Origin: a virus
IMG/VR virus record: IMGVR_UViG_3300017697_000024
Span: 1 to 45,915 of that record
DNA: 45,915 nt
Reading direction: 5' to 3' (one strand)
Part shown: in pieces, positions 15,412 through 25,216 of the stretch
How positions within the stretch are numbered: the first letter of the stretch is position 1
Layout of the letters: each line of letters opens with the position of its first letter
Position numbers and translations under genes: made by a program
The notes under the pieces: generated by a model
The model's database searches: none
Told to the model about the DNA's origin: nothing
What the model saw: only the letters and a program-made list of their open reading frames with translations

Positions 15412-16343
15412 TGAATCCTAGAGGTGGTACCGAGTTGCAAATGGAGATGCTTTACAAGCATTGTCCTAAAGAGCTGTTAGATAAAACACAAATCTGTACT
15501 TCTATACCTGGTAAAGTACCTATTGATCCAAATAAACTAAATATACTTTGGCAAAAAAATTCATATGACCAATCAAACTTACAAGAATTTTTTAACAATC
15601 CTTTTAAACATTCTGATTATGATTGGTATGTATTTAATTCACATTGGAATTATGAAAAATTTAGAATGGCTTTTAATATTCCACAAGAAAAATCAATAGT
15701 AATTAAAAACGGTTGTACAAATTTTCCAGAAAGAAAACCTTATATAAAAGGCCAACCAATTAAAATAATACATCATTCAACTCCTTGGAGAGGATTAAAC
15801 GTACTGTTAGCAGCAATGCAACTTGTAAAGAATCCATTAATTACTTTAGATGTTTACAGCAGCACAAAAGTATATGGTAGTGAGTTTAGTCAAGCACATG
15901 AAGCTACTTATCAGCCTTTATTTGATCAGGCTAAATCTTTACCTAATGTAAATTACATAGGTTATGTACCTAATGAACAAATATTAGAAAAAATTACTGA
16001 CTATCAAATGTTTGTATACCCAAGTATATTTGAAGAAACATTTTGTATATCAGCTTTAGAATGTATGTCCGCAGGACTACATGTTATAACTACAAACTTT
16101 GGAGCTTTATTTGAAACTTGCTCTGAATGGCCAGTATATGTCAATTATGATTCCAATGTAGAAAACTTAGCAAGAGCAACTGCACATGCAATAGAAACAG
16201 CTGCTACATATCTACACGAACAACCTGTACAAGATCATCTAGCAGAACAACAAAAATTTTTTAAAAAGTTTTATAGTTGGAAGAAAAAAGGTTCAGAGTG
16301 GGAAAACTTTTTAAAAGGTGCAATCCATGCAAAAGGTCTATAA
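15411..16343 (+). CDS. GT4-family glycosyltransferase
   Basis: A 310-residue GT-B glycosyltransferase. NPRGGTELQ at 2-10 is the glycine-rich acceptor-side loop; NGC after VIKN starts the second domain; IKIIHHSTPWRGLNVLLAAM, with the SxPWRGL pattern, and EETFCISALECMSAG (about 214-228), with the E-x7-E motif that holds the nucleotide sugar, mark the GT4 family. It should transfer a sugar to an unknown acceptor: phage protein, host surface glycan or modified DNA. The N-terminus is short by some 20-30 residues relative to many GT4 enzymes. Next to another GT and two dioxygenase-fold genes. Confidence 0.75.
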   Translation: MNPRGGTELQMEMLYKHCPKELLDKTQICTSIPGKVPIDPNKLNILWQKNSYDQSNLQEFFNNPFKHSDYDWYVFNSHWNYEKFRMAFNIPQEKSIVIKNGCTNFPERKPYIKGQPIKIIHHSTPWRGLNVLLAAMQLVKNPLITLDVYSSTKVYGSEFSQAHEATYQPLFDQAKSLPNVNYIGYVPNEQILEKITDYQMFVYPSIFEETFCISALECMSAGLHVITTNFGALFETCSEWPVYVNYDSNVENLARATAHAIETAATYLHEQPVQDHLAEQQKFFKKFYSWKKKGSEWENFLKGAIHAKGL

Positions 16344-16773
16344 ACAATTTAGTGACGAAAAACTAGATTTCAATCAACTAACTAACTTAATATCTGAAGA
16401 TCATTTTAAGTCTAAACAATCTAGTAAATGGCTAGAGAACTTTGTACTCCAAGGCACAATAGTCATAAAAAATGTGGGTGCACATCCTGCTTTTAATTCT
16501 TTAATAAATAAAATTATTAATCAATTTAAACTAAAATTTAAATCAATGGATATAGATTTATATGTAGGGTTTACTCAAGGTGCAACATCTAATATACATC
16601 GAGACGACTATGATGTTTATCTATATAATTTGTATGGAAATGTTATTTATAACATTAATAAAGAAAACTATATGTTAGAAGAAAAAGATTTAATTACAAT
16701 TAAACAAGGAGACATACATCAAGCAATTGGTTTATCTCCTAGAATAACATTATCGTTAGGAATTTATGATTAA
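16327..16773 (+). CDS. Cupin/JmjC-like dioxygenase-fold protein
   Basis: A 148-residue protein. GATSNIHRDDYDVYLYNLYGNVIY provides H91 and D93 of a facial triad, and ITIKQGDIHQAIGLSPRITLSLGIY provides H131 and R139. This is the compact cupin/JmjC-like variant (a metal-binding double-stranded beta helix) rather than a P4H-type enzyme. Activity (hydroxylase or sugar-binding isomerase) is open. ATG 16327 is preferred to GTG 16318; both lie within the end of the glycosyltransferase gene, and the gene overlaps the second glycosyltransferase by 8 bases. Confidence 0.55.
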   Translation: MQKVYKQFSDEKLDFNQLTNLISEDHFKSKQSSKWLENFVLQGTIVIKNVGAHPAFNSLINKIINQFKLKFKSMDIDLYVGFTQGATSNIHRDDYDVYLYNLYGNVIYNINKENYMLEEKDLITIKQGDIHQAIGLSPRITLSLGIYD

Positions 16774-17587
16774 AGATATAGGACAAAAGGTTAATAGAGA
16801 AGGTGCGGCTAAACCTATTTGGATAGGTAAATCAAGTGTACCACATATATATGTAGCTACGCCTGTTCACGATCAAGTTAGTATTCATTTCACACAATCT
16901 ATACTAGACTTTCAAAAGTATTGTTTTCAAAACAAATTAAAAGTAACTTTTCAATTAGTTAAATCATCATTAGTAACCCAAGGCAGAAACTTATGTGTTG
17001 CAGATTTTTTAACTTCCGGTGCTGACTATTTATTATTTATTGATTCAGATATTGAATTTGAACCAGGCACCATTCAAGCTATGATAGACAAAGACAAAGA
17101 GCTTATATCAGCTCCATACCCATTGAAAAATATTAATTGGAAAAAAGCATTTGAAAAGATTCAAGCAGGAGATGTTAAAACATTAGAAGATCTTTCTAAC
17201 GCAATCTATCAATATCCACTTAGAGTTCCAAATGAACACGATATAAGTATGCATGAAGGGATAATAGAAGTAACTCATGGTGCTACTGGTTGTATGTTAA
17301 TAAAACGTAGTGTTTTTGATAAATTAATGAAAGCTTATCCTGATAAAACTATTGTTCAAAAAACAGTTATGAATGGTGAACTAGTTGATAAAGATAACCT
17401 ATGGAATTTCTTTGATACTTTATACGATTCAAAGACTAAAATGTATATGGGTGAGGACTTTGCTTTCTGCAAATTATGGAAAGATATAGGTGGTAAATGC
17501 TATAGTTACGTACTAGACCCAATTACCCACGTAGGCGAATTTAAATATAGTGGAAGGTTCGCTGATGAGTTGATAATCAATAAGTAA
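16766..17587 (+). CDS. GT-A-type glycosyltransferase
   Basis: A 273-residue protein with a GT-A (GT2-like) fold: IYVATPVHDQVSIHFTQSIL at the start, QGRNLCVADFLTSGADYLLFIDSDIEF with the D93-S-D95 metal/nucleotide-sugar motif, then HGATGCMLIKRSVFDKL and MGEDFAFCKLWKDIGGKCY with an ED catalytic-base motif. It resembles glycosyltransferases found in many marine phages. It probably acts together with the GT4 enzyme upstream. The gene ends the module; a hairpin lies at its stop codon. Confidence 0.75.
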   Translation: MIKDIGQKVNREGAAKPIWIGKSSVPHIYVATPVHDQVSIHFTQSILDFQKYCFQNKLKVTFQLVKSSLVTQGRNLCVADFLTSGADYLLFIDSDIEFEPGTIQAMIDKDKELISAPYPLKNINWKKAFEKIQAGDVKTLEDLSNAIYQYPLRVPNEHDISMHEGIIEVTHGATGCMLIKRSVFDKLMKAYPDKTIVQKTVMNGELVDKDNLWNFFDTLYDSKTKMYMGEDFAFCKLWKDIGGKCYSYVLDPITHVGEFKYSGRFADELIINK

Positions 17588-17607
17588 AATGGTATTATTT
17601 ACCATTT
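17587..17607 (+). other. 8-bp hairpin at the end of the glycosyltransferase module
   Basis: AAATGGTA and TACCATTT form a perfect 8-bp stem around the 5-base loop TTATT. It overlaps the stop codon of the glycosyltransferase and precedes the strong SD of the next gene. No U-run follows and the stem is AT-rich, so it is a weak terminator at best; an mRNA processing or stability element is equally possible. Confidence 0.4.
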
Positions 17608-17634
17608 AAAGATCTTTAAGGAGAACGTTTATAA

Positions 17635-18642
17635 ATGTTACAATTTTTACCCTATGCACTTGCCGCCTACGGAGGATACAGAGGTTATAGAGATGCTAAG
17701 AAATCTGGGGCTTCAGGAATAGGAAGATTATTATCGGCTGGTACAGGTGCCGCTATGGGCTACTATGGAGGTAAAATGATACCAGGTGTATCTACATCTG
17801 GATTTACTCCATTTACATCAACAGCTTTTGGTCAGTCACTTCCTTTTGTTGGTGCAACACAATCAGCAGCAGCACAAACTGGTGGATTATCTGCAATGCA
17901 ACAAGCACAAATTGCAAGTAGCGGAGCAGATCCAGGATTAGCATTATCTCAAATGCCAGCAGGAGGTGAAGGAAACCCAACTGATCCAAGAAGTTTTTTA
18001 CAAAAAATGTTTTATAAAAAAGATGCACCATCAGAAGTAGATCCATTAAAATTATTTGCAGGTGTATCTGGACTAAGTTATGCATCAGGTGCTTTTGAAC
18101 AAGGCCCAGTAGATATGTATCAACCTACATACAATATAGCTTACAAAGAATTTGCAGAGAAAAGACCTAACTTTAAATATATAGATCCACAAACTGGTGA
18201 TGAAAAAAATTACGAAAAAGTTTACATACCTGAAGGTAATGTTGAGGGCAATCCATATCAAATGGTTAAATCTAGATTAAGAGAAGGTGGGTTAGCTGAA
18301 ATAAAAAAATTTAATGAGGGTGGTATTAATTATTTACCATCAAAAACATCTCATGACGAGTATGATTCTAACAATTATGTTAGAGCAACTGGTTATGTAG
18401 AGGACGGATCCGGAACAGGAGACAAAGACGAGGATACGATGTTAGCTCAATTAGCAGACGGAGAGTTTGTAACAAGAGCAGACGGTGTATTAGGTGCTGG
18501 TTTAATAGCTGGAGCAAATCCTACAAGCATAAAAGATATGCGAGAAAAAGGTGCGGCTTACTTCTATGAACAGCAAAAAAGATATAAAAGAATTTTTGAC
18601 TTAATAGGAGAAGCACGTGGCACGAGCAGCAAAAAAAATTAA
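17635..18642 (+). CDS. Internal virion / ejection protein
   Basis: A 335-residue protein with an Ala/Gly-rich N-terminal 80 residues containing weakly hydrophobic segments (AYGGYRGYRD, LLSAGTGAAMGYYGG), and a C-terminal motif DTMLAQLADGEFVTRADGVLGAG that recurs in phage internal or tape-measure-like proteins. It starts a set of four large structural genes expected to be ejected with DNA. AAGGAG lies 11 bases before the ATG. This role is inferred from composition and gene order, as in other podovirus-like phages. Confidence 0.55.
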   Translation: MLQFLPYALAAYGGYRGYRDAKKSGASGIGRLLSAGTGAAMGYYGGKMIPGVSTSGFTPFTSTAFGQSLPFVGATQSAAAQTGGLSAMQQAQIASSGADPGLALSQMPAGGEGNPTDPRSFLQKMFYKKDAPSEVDPLKLFAGVSGLSYASGAFEQGPVDMYQPTYNIAYKEFAEKRPNFKYIDPQTGDEKNYEKVYIPEGNVEGNPYQMVKSRLREGGLAEIKKFNEGGINYLPSKTSHDEYDSNNYVRATGYVEDGSGTGDKDEDTMLAQLADGEFVTRADGVLGAGLIAGANPTSIKDMREKGAAYFYEQQKRYKRIFDLIGEARGTSSKKN

Positions 18643-19078
18643 ACCATCAGTAAATATTGTACCTGTTCTACCTAAAGACGTAGAAAGATTTTGGCCTTTA
18701 GCTGAATTTATGATTAAAGAAGCGTTAATTTATTCTGGAAGATATGCAGAATCTTCTGACATATATAGTCTATTATTAAAAGATGAGGCACAACTATTTG
18801 TTATGTTTGGATCTGATGAAACAGAAGAGAATAAAGTATTTGGTATAGCTGTAACAAGAATAGGTTCTATGCCTAATTACGATCAGTTAGAAATTATTAT
18901 ATGTACAGGTAAAAGAAGAGAGCTATGGGAAGATAAAATTGTAGCTCATATAACTAACTTTGCTAAACAAAACAAATGTAAAAGACTTTGCATTTGGGCA
19001 AGACCTGGTTGGGAAAAAGTTTCCAAAAAATGGGGATGGAAGAAAAAACACGTTCAACTAGTAAAGGATATTAAATGA
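18617..19078 (+). CDS. GNAT-like virion-cluster protein
   Basis: A 153-residue protein starting at GTG 18617 within the end of the previous gene (26-base overlap). The pattern YDQLEIIICTGKRRELWEDKIVAHITNFAKQNKCKRLCIWARPGWEKVSKKWGWKKKHVQLVKDI is like acetyltransferase-fold (GNAT) proteins found in T7-like structural clusters, with the CKRL...RPGW...GW signature in the last 45 residues. Acetyl-CoA binding residues are not certain, so it may be a structural relative. It overlaps the next gene by 4 bases (ATGA). Confidence 0.5.
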   Translation: MARAAKKIKPSVNIVPVLPKDVERFWPLAEFMIKEALIYSGRYAESSDIYSLLLKDEAQLFVMFGSDETEENKVFGIAVTRIGSMPNYDQLEIIICTGKRRELWEDKIVAHITNFAKQNKCKRLCIWARPGWEKVSKKWGWKKKHVQLVKDIK

Positions 19079-19941
19079 GTTTTGTAAGTAATTTATTTGG
19101 TGGAGGCGGTGGAGCACCAGCATCAACTCCTGCATCTCAAACACAATTTGTTAGAGAAGCTCCAGGTATAGAAGAAAGAAAACTTGAGTTGATGGATATC
19201 GCGAGACAAGTTTCTCAAGATCCAATTAAATTACCTGGTATACAAGTTGCCGGATCTGGTCTTGGATCAGCTTTACAACAACAAGGACTAACGGCTGCCG
19301 GAACAACAGGTGCGGGTGCTGGAACTGTTAACCAAGGTATAGCACAAGTATTAGGTGCAGCAGCTCCTGTAGGTCAATCACAAATAAATCAATTTTTAAA
19401 TCCTTATCAATCTTATGTTACTGATGAAATTGGAAGACAAGGACAAATCATGCAAAACCAACTATCGGCACAGGCAGTTAATCAAGGTGCCTTTGGTGGA
19501 GGACGTGAGGGTGTTCAACAAGCGGAATTACAAAATAGAATTTTGGAAGCTCAGGGTAGAGCTAATGCTCAAGGATTTGGAACTGCATTAGGTGCAGCTC
19601 AAAGACAACAACAATTAGGTATGGCTGCTGGTCAACAATTAGGAAACTTAGGTGCTGGTCAACAACAAATGGCTCAAGCAGATATTAATCAACTAATGGC
19701 TTCTGGTGGAATTCAACAGCAATTAGCTCAACAAGCACTTGATGCACAAAGACAAACTACTTTACAACAACAATACGAGCCTTACCAAAGAGCAGAGTTT
19801 CTTGCAAACTTATATGCTGCAGGGCCTAAATCACAGTCTGGAATTACGATGACAACACAACCTGGCACAAGTCCATTAGCACAATCTATCGGAACAGGAT
19901 TAGGAGCATTCACGGCATACCAAGCTGGACAACAACAATAG
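19075..19941 (+). CDS. Gln/Ala-rich internal virion protein
   Basis: A 288-residue low-complexity protein: LFGGGGGAP near the start, then a long region rich in Gln, Ala and Gly (about 80-245) likely to be helical (LNPYQSYVTDEIGRQGQIMQNQLSAQAVNQGAFGGGREGVQQAELQNRILEAQGRAN). The NPYxxxV...GAFGGxRxxxxxAE pattern is common to phage DNA-ejection proteins. Overlaps the gene before by 4 bases; a GGAGGATTA SD follows for the next gene. Confidence 0.6.
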   Translation: MSFVSNLFGGGGGAPASTPASQTQFVREAPGIEERKLELMDIARQVSQDPIKLPGIQVAGSGLGSALQQQGLTAAGTTGAGAGTVNQGIAQVLGAAAPVGQSQINQFLNPYQSYVTDEIGRQGQIMQNQLSAQAVNQGAFGGGREGVQQAELQNRILEAQGRANAQGFGTALGAAQRQQQLGMAAGQQLGNLGAGQQQMAQADINQLMASGGIQQQLAQQALDAQRQTTLQQQYEPYQRAEFLANLYAAGPKSQSGITMTTQPGTSPLAQSIGTGLGAFTAYQAGQQQ

Positions 19942-19949
19942 GAGGATTA

Positions 19950-22142
19950 ATGTCAATTAATAATGTTTTAAATCGTCCTATTTTTAGAAAACAAGCTTTA
20001 CGTAAAGGTCATCTTAAAGTAATCAAAGCGAATACTGGTACTTATACAGGAAGTTATCTTCCACTAGATCCAAGAACATCAACTCCTAAAGGCCCTGGTT
20101 TTTTTTCAAAGTTAGGTTCTGATATAGGTGGAGTAGGAAGAAATATTAAAGACCCAAGATTTTTAATTAATGCTCCTTTTGGTATGGGTGGTGCTACTAC
20201 TAGAACTGCAGGAGCATTTGGGTTGTACCCTTTAATTGGTGAAGCAACAAGAAAATTAGGAATGACAGGCGTTGGAAAAGATGTTGCAGATTTAGGTATA
20301 TCTGCAGCGTTATCAAGAAATCCATATGCTGTTGGTGCGGGATTATTATATGGTGGTTATAGAGCAGCACGTCCTGTTATCGGAAGAGGAGTAGATTTAA
20401 TTAAAGAAAGACCACTAGGTACAACTGCATCTAATGCAAGTTTTATGCCTGGTATTGAAGGTGTGTTAGGTAAACCAATTAATCAAGTATCACTAGAAGA
20501 AATGGTTAAGAATAATCCTAAAGGAAGACCAATAAATAAACCGGGTGAAAGAAATAAAATAGCATCAGGAAGAGGTGCAGGAGATAAAGAAACTGCTGTT
20601 GGATATAAACCATTTGATGATGCTGTTGCAGGAGTTACAGATAATTTAACTGTACCTGATAATATGGCTGAATTACCTGGAGAGCCTAAAGTTGATATAA
20701 CTAAAGTAGTAAACAACATCGCACCAGTGCCACCGGAAACAGGTATTACTGCAGATGCTCCACCACCTAAAAAGGATACTAAACTTGCAAAAATAGAAAC
20801 ACAAGAAACTGAACAAAAACCAGGTGGAACACAATCTGCTGGTGACATTGTTACATCAGCAAATGAAAATTTAAACCAACCAACTAGAATAACTTCTGCA
20901 GATGGTGCACAAGTTACAGATGATATTATTGCAAGAGCAAGAAAAATAAGAACAGAATTAATGCAAGGTCAATCATCGCAAGCTAAACTTGTATTCTTAG
21001 CTAACTTAGCTTCTGGATTAATGTCTGGTACTACAAGCAAAGCTGGTATTGGTGGAGCTATGGAAGTATTTGGTAGAGCTTTAGGCCCAGCTGTAAATAA
21101 TTATGCAATGATTAAACTTAAAGAAAATGAATTACAAAATGAATTTATGCAGAGTGCATTAGAGATTGCTTCTGATGAAATGGATAGAAAAAACAAAGCT
21201 TATGAATATCCTGAAGGAGACCCAGGTGTTGTTCAATTTTTTAACGAAAATGGAAAAACGGTTAACATGACAGGAATTAGATTAAAAGATGGTACAGTAC
21301 AAGTAGCTATGCCAGGACAGTATGATCAAAATGGAAGAAATGTTTATAGAACAATTCCACCAGGACAATACAATAGATTTGCAAAAAATGATGAATTAGC
21401 TAAACCACAAATAGAATTGTTAAAAGAACTAGAAGGTAAGTACAGAGCTTATGCATTAGGACAAAAATCAATTAATATTCTTAGAGAGTTTCAAGAAAAA
21501 GGTGAAACTGGAGCAGGGCCAGTTGGACGATTCAATTTATTTAGTCAAAGATTAGGAAGTGCGTTTGAAGATATTACAGGAAGAAAAATGTATGACTCTG
21601 CAGAAGCAGCTAATGAAAGATTACAGTTTGAAAGAGATAAATTAATAAATGACTTAATGGTTGGAGAAGATTTAGAAAGAAAACAAGCTGAGAAAAAAGT
21701 AGACAGTTTACTTGGAGACTCAGTTGTTAAAGATAAAATTATGAAAGCTATCCAACAAGCTACTGGTGAAGAAGATAAACAGAAACTTTCTCAATTAGCT
21801 ATTAACGAAACGGTGATGGTTTACGCGTTAGCGAACTCATTAAAATCAAAAGACCGTTTAACAGAAAAAGATATTAAGATGGCTAAAGAACTTGTAAACA
21901 TCTTCCCATTATTAAGAGGTCAAAGAGATGTAATTAGAGATTTATCGTCAGTGAATAATACAATCCTAGGAGATATACAATCTTTAGAAAATCAATGGAG
22001 AGATGGATTACTTGGAGAAACTGGAACATTAGATAATTTCAAAAGAAAATATGGAATTACTTCAGGAACAGGTGATCAACCAGAAGAATTAACAAACCCA
22101 TTCACTGATAAATCAACTAAAGAATTATTGGAGATGTTCTAA
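19950..22142 (+). CDS. Large internal virion protein, 730 aa
   Basis: A 730-residue protein. Basic N-terminus, glycine-rich segments with hydrophobic stretches (about 70-145), a proline/lysine-rich linker (about 180-300), a helical C-terminal half with AKLVFLANLASGLMSGTTSKAGIGGAMEVFGRALGPAVNNYA (about 345-390). No lysozyme or protease motif visible. By size and position it is a candidate for one of the proteins ejected into the host to form a DNA conduit. Start supported by AGGAGG 6 bases upstream. Overlaps the next gene by one base. Confidence 0.55.
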   Translation: MSINNVLNRPIFRKQALRKGHLKVIKANTGTYTGSYLPLDPRTSTPKGPGFFSKLGSDIGGVGRNIKDPRFLINAPFGMGGATTRTAGAFGLYPLIGEATRKLGMTGVGKDVADLGISAALSRNPYAVGAGLLYGGYRAARPVIGRGVDLIKERPLGTTASNASFMPGIEGVLGKPINQVSLEEMVKNNPKGRPINKPGERNKIASGRGAGDKETAVGYKPFDDAVAGVTDNLTVPDNMAELPGEPKVDITKVVNNIAPVPPETGITADAPPPKKDTKLAKIETQETEQKPGGTQSAGDIVTSANENLNQPTRITSADGAQVTDDIIARARKIRTELMQGQSSQAKLVFLANLASGLMSGTTSKAGIGGAMEVFGRALGPAVNNYAMIKLKENELQNEFMQSALEIASDEMDRKNKAYEYPEGDPGVVQFFNENGKTVNMTGIRLKDGTVQVAMPGQYDQNGRNVYRTIPPGQYNRFAKNDELAKPQIELLKELEGKYRAYALGQKSINILREFQEKGETGAGPVGRFNLFSQRLGSAFEDITGRKMYDSAEAANERLQFERDKLINDLMVGEDLERKQAEKKVDSLLGDSVVKDKIMKAIQQATGEEDKQKLSQLAINETVMVYALANSLKSKDRLTEKDIKMAKELVNIFPLLRGQRDVIRDLSSVNNTILGDIQSLENQWRDGLLGETGTLDNFKRKYGITSGTGDQPEELTNPFTDKSTKELLEMF

Positions 22143-25100
22143 TGGCTACATCAATAAAAGCATTACAGAAAAGTTTAGATGACAAAAGTTTAGATCCATC
22201 TAGATTATCAAAAGAACAAAGACAAATTATAGATACTTTAATTGAAAGAGGTGATCTTAAAGGCCCATCAATGGGCGAACTACAATCACAAAGAAGTTTT
22301 GCTGCTAAAAATATAGCAAGAGAAGAAGAATACCTTAAAGATCCAATTGCGGCAGCTTTAGCAGCAGAAGATAATCCTTACTTTGTAAAAGGCAGACCAA
22401 CTGCAGAATTAGCAGGTGACCTATCAGGATCAATTGCACCATACTTACTAATGAGAAAAAAAATATATGGTGCCGCTAAATCAGGAAACTTATGGCAAAA
22501 AGGCCCTGGCTTCTTTAAGAAAGCTGCAGATAAATTAGCAGATAAGATGCCTGGCAGATTAAAATTATTTGGTGGTGCTCTTAAATTACTTGCAAGAGTA
22601 GCTGATGCTCCAGCTAAAGTAGTTAAAAGTCCATTAGGTAGAGCTGAGTTATATTCAGTTATGGGAGGTACAGCAGGTGCTGGTGTAGGTTCTGTTACTT
22701 ATGATGTATTAAATGAACAAGCAGGAACTTTAATTGCAAGTACAATTACAGATGAGTTTGCAGATATACCTCAACAAAAAATAGATAACGATATTTTATT
22801 AAATGCTGCAGATGCAACTAAGAACGCTTTAATGTGGAACGCAGGAGCTGCTGCACTTACACCATTTATTTCAGGGCCAATAGGTAAATTAGGTTCTAAA
22901 TTATTTGGCACTAAAGGTGCTAAGGCAAAAGAGTTGGCACAATATGCAAGAGATAAAGGATTACCTTTACCACTTAACACTGCGATTGAAGATGGAGTTT
23001 TATCTGGTGTAGGTAAAGATTATTTTAAAACAGTTGGTGTATTTCCATTTATATCTGGTATTGGAAGAGAAGCTTTACAAGGTGCTGAACAAGCTGCAGG
23101 TAAACAATATTTAAATTCATTAGCAAAATTTGCACCTATCATGAAAACATCCGCATTATCTTCTTCTATTTATAATCAAGCAGCTAAAGTATTTGCTGAT
23201 AGATCTGCATTAATTGGAGCTAAGTATAAAGCATTTGATACATTAGCTGAAACAGTTGGTAACCCTAAAGTTATTCCAATGGAAAATTTAAAAAGAATAT
23301 CAACAGAATTTTTAGATCAAAATAGACAAATGTTTCCTAATATGGATAGATTTATATCTGATGGTGTTAATCCACAAAAGATAAATGAAATTTTAAAAAT
23401 GTCAGGTGATCCACTTAATCTTTTTATGCAAGCAGTAAAAATGATGGGTGATGAAATGATTACTCCTAAACAATACGGTGGTTTAATGAAAATGATGAAC
23501 CGAGCTATTGAAGGAACACAATATCAAAATATAAGAGCTTCTGTATTTGGGTTAAGAGAAGCTATGGAAAATGATTTAAATTCATTTGGTGCAAAATTGA
23601 CAAAAGATACTTTTTTAAAAGATGAAGGTATTAAAACTGCGTACGAAGAAATGTCTAAAGGCCAAGGTAAAGAAGTAGCAGAATCATTTTTAAACAACAA
23701 CTTAAGAGATGCTGAACAACTTTATGCTAAACTATATGATGCTAATGCAACCTTCTCTGCATCTATGGGTTTTTTAAAGAAAGCAGGTGGTCTTGTAGGT
23801 AAAATGAGAGGGTTTGATCAAAATTTATTTACATCACAAGGTGTAAATGGAATCTATGGAATGCAAAGATTTCCTAGAGATAAGATGTTTCAAACTATGG
23901 AAAGAGATGTGTTTGCATCTAACTCACCTGAAGCTATTGAACAATTCAAAGTTATTATTGGAGCTGCAGGGCCTAAAGCTTCTGACAATGGAAAAAGATT
24001 ATTTGAAGCTGCTAAAGCAAGATATATGTTTAATGCATTCTTAGGATCATTTGATTCAGCAGGAAGTCCAGCTGCACAATCAATCTTTAAAGATGTTGTT
24101 GGTGAATCACTTGGTGTTAAAGCAGGAACTGAATATGCACAAGATGCTATGAGAGCAATAGGTTCAGAAGCTATGGAAGCAAGAAGAGGTTTTAGTATAG
24201 ATGATGTAAAACTAAACAATGGTATTTATGATTTAAGTCAAATTAGATTTAGTCCAAAAGACTTTGCTGATTTTAATATAAACAAATTCATGAACAAGTT
24301 AGGTGTAGGAGAAGCTACAGCAGACTTAGGTAGAGCTAAAATGGCTAGCTTACTAGGTAAAGATGGTGCTCAAGATTTCTTTAAATTCGCTAACTATATG
24401 AAAGCAGTTTCGGATGTACCTTTATCCGATACATCTACCTTCTTACAGAGAAGAATGACACTCGGGTCATTTGGATCTGTAGCTGGTGGTATGTTTGTAG
24501 GTGCGGGTATGTTTGCAGTAAATCCTTTCGCTCCTGCAATATTTTTATTATTAGCTAGACGTGCTGGTAAAATGTTAACAGACCCTACTGCATTAAGATA
24601 TATGAATGATGCATTAGGTGTAGATGAATTAGTACAAGGTCTTAAAGGAAAAGGTATAGGAGTAGATGGTAAATTTAAAATAAGAAGTATCAATCCTAAA
24701 TTAACAGCTGCAGGCTTAACTCAGAAAAGAGAAGCGTTTGCAAGACTTGCAAACTATATGGCTGATGAAGATAAAGATTTACCAAGGGTAAATCCTAAAG
24801 ATGTAGATCCTAAAGCTATCCAAGAAAAGTTATTAAATATGTCATACAATATTGAACAACCTAGATACGATGATAAAACAATACCAAAAGATACACTTGA
24901 AGCTATGTTTGCTCAAGATTTTGCAAAAAGCTCGGGTAACGTTAATACAGATAATCAAATGGTAGACTATATTAAATCAACTATGGTTAATCAGGAAGCT
25001 GTTGAAATTGATCAAGCAGCTAGAGATGAAGAAGCTGATCAAGCAGGTATAACTGATGATATGGAGTTAGCAGATGTTGGACAAGCTGTTAATAATAATC

Positions 25101-25216
25101 AACAACCTATGATAGCACCGGCTACCGGACAAGTAGATGCTAATCAATTTCAAGCATTATTTCCTAACGATCCAACAGGAGCTGCAATAGCACAAAGAGG
25201 AGTTAAACGTGGCTAG
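22142..25216 (+). CDS. Largest internal virion protein, 1024 aa
   Basis: A 1024-residue protein, the longest gene in the window. It is predominantly helical, with Ala/Gly-rich hydrophobic segments (about 170-190, 230-250 and 775-815, the last GSFGSVAGGMFVGAGMFAVNPFAPAIFLLLARRAGKML) that could insert in a membrane. The C-terminal 100 residues are acidic and polar. No lytic transglycosylase signature is seen. Size and position match the final large ejection protein of podovirus-like phages. It is followed with an 8-base overlap by a holin-like gene. Confidence 0.55.
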   Translation: MATSIKALQKSLDDKSLDPSRLSKEQRQIIDTLIERGDLKGPSMGELQSQRSFAAKNIAREEEYLKDPIAAALAAEDNPYFVKGRPTAELAGDLSGSIAPYLLMRKKIYGAAKSGNLWQKGPGFFKKAADKLADKMPGRLKLFGGALKLLARVADAPAKVVKSPLGRAELYSVMGGTAGAGVGSVTYDVLNEQAGTLIASTITDEFADIPQQKIDNDILLNAADATKNALMWNAGAAALTPFISGPIGKLGSKLFGTKGAKAKELAQYARDKGLPLPLNTAIEDGVLSGVGKDYFKTVGVFPFISGIGREALQGAEQAAGKQYLNSLAKFAPIMKTSALSSSIYNQAAKVFADRSALIGAKYKAFDTLAETVGNPKVIPMENLKRISTEFLDQNRQMFPNMDRFISDGVNPQKINEILKMSGDPLNLFMQAVKMMGDEMITPKQYGGLMKMMNRAIEGTQYQNIRASVFGLREAMENDLNSFGAKLTKDTFLKDEGIKTAYEEMSKGQGKEVAESFLNNNLRDAEQLYAKLYDANATFSASMGFLKKAGGLVGKMRGFDQNLFTSQGVNGIYGMQRFPRDKMFQTMERDVFASNSPEAIEQFKVIIGAAGPKASDNGKRLFEAAKARYMFNAFLGSFDSAGSPAAQSIFKDVVGESLGVKAGTEYAQDAMRAIGSEAMEARRGFSIDDVKLNNGIYDLSQIRFSPKDFADFNINKFMNKLGVGEATADLGRAKMASLLGKDGAQDFFKFANYMKAVSDVPLSDTSTFLQRRMTLGSFGSVAGGMFVGAGMFAVNPFAPAIFLLLARRAGKMLTDPTALRYMNDALGVDELVQGLKGKGIGVDGKFKIRSINPKLTAAGLTQKREAFARLANYMADEDKDLPRVNPKDVDPKAIQEKLLNMSYNIEQPRYDDKTIPKDTLEAMFAQDFAKSSGNVNTDNQMVDYIKSTMVNQEAVEIDQAARDEEADQAGITDDMELADVGQAVNNNQQPMIAPATGQVDANQFQALFPNDPTGAAIAQRGVKRG

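Noticed and set aside
15204-15461. Minus-strand frame across 15204-15461
   Set aside because: It lies opposite a conserved small protein and the start of the GT4 gene; low-complexity Ser/Leu content and no SD.
20483-24693. Several minus-strand frames of 69-121 codons opposite the large ejection protein genes
   Set aside because: Composition is that of antisense Ala/Gly-rich genes; none has a recognised domain or SD.
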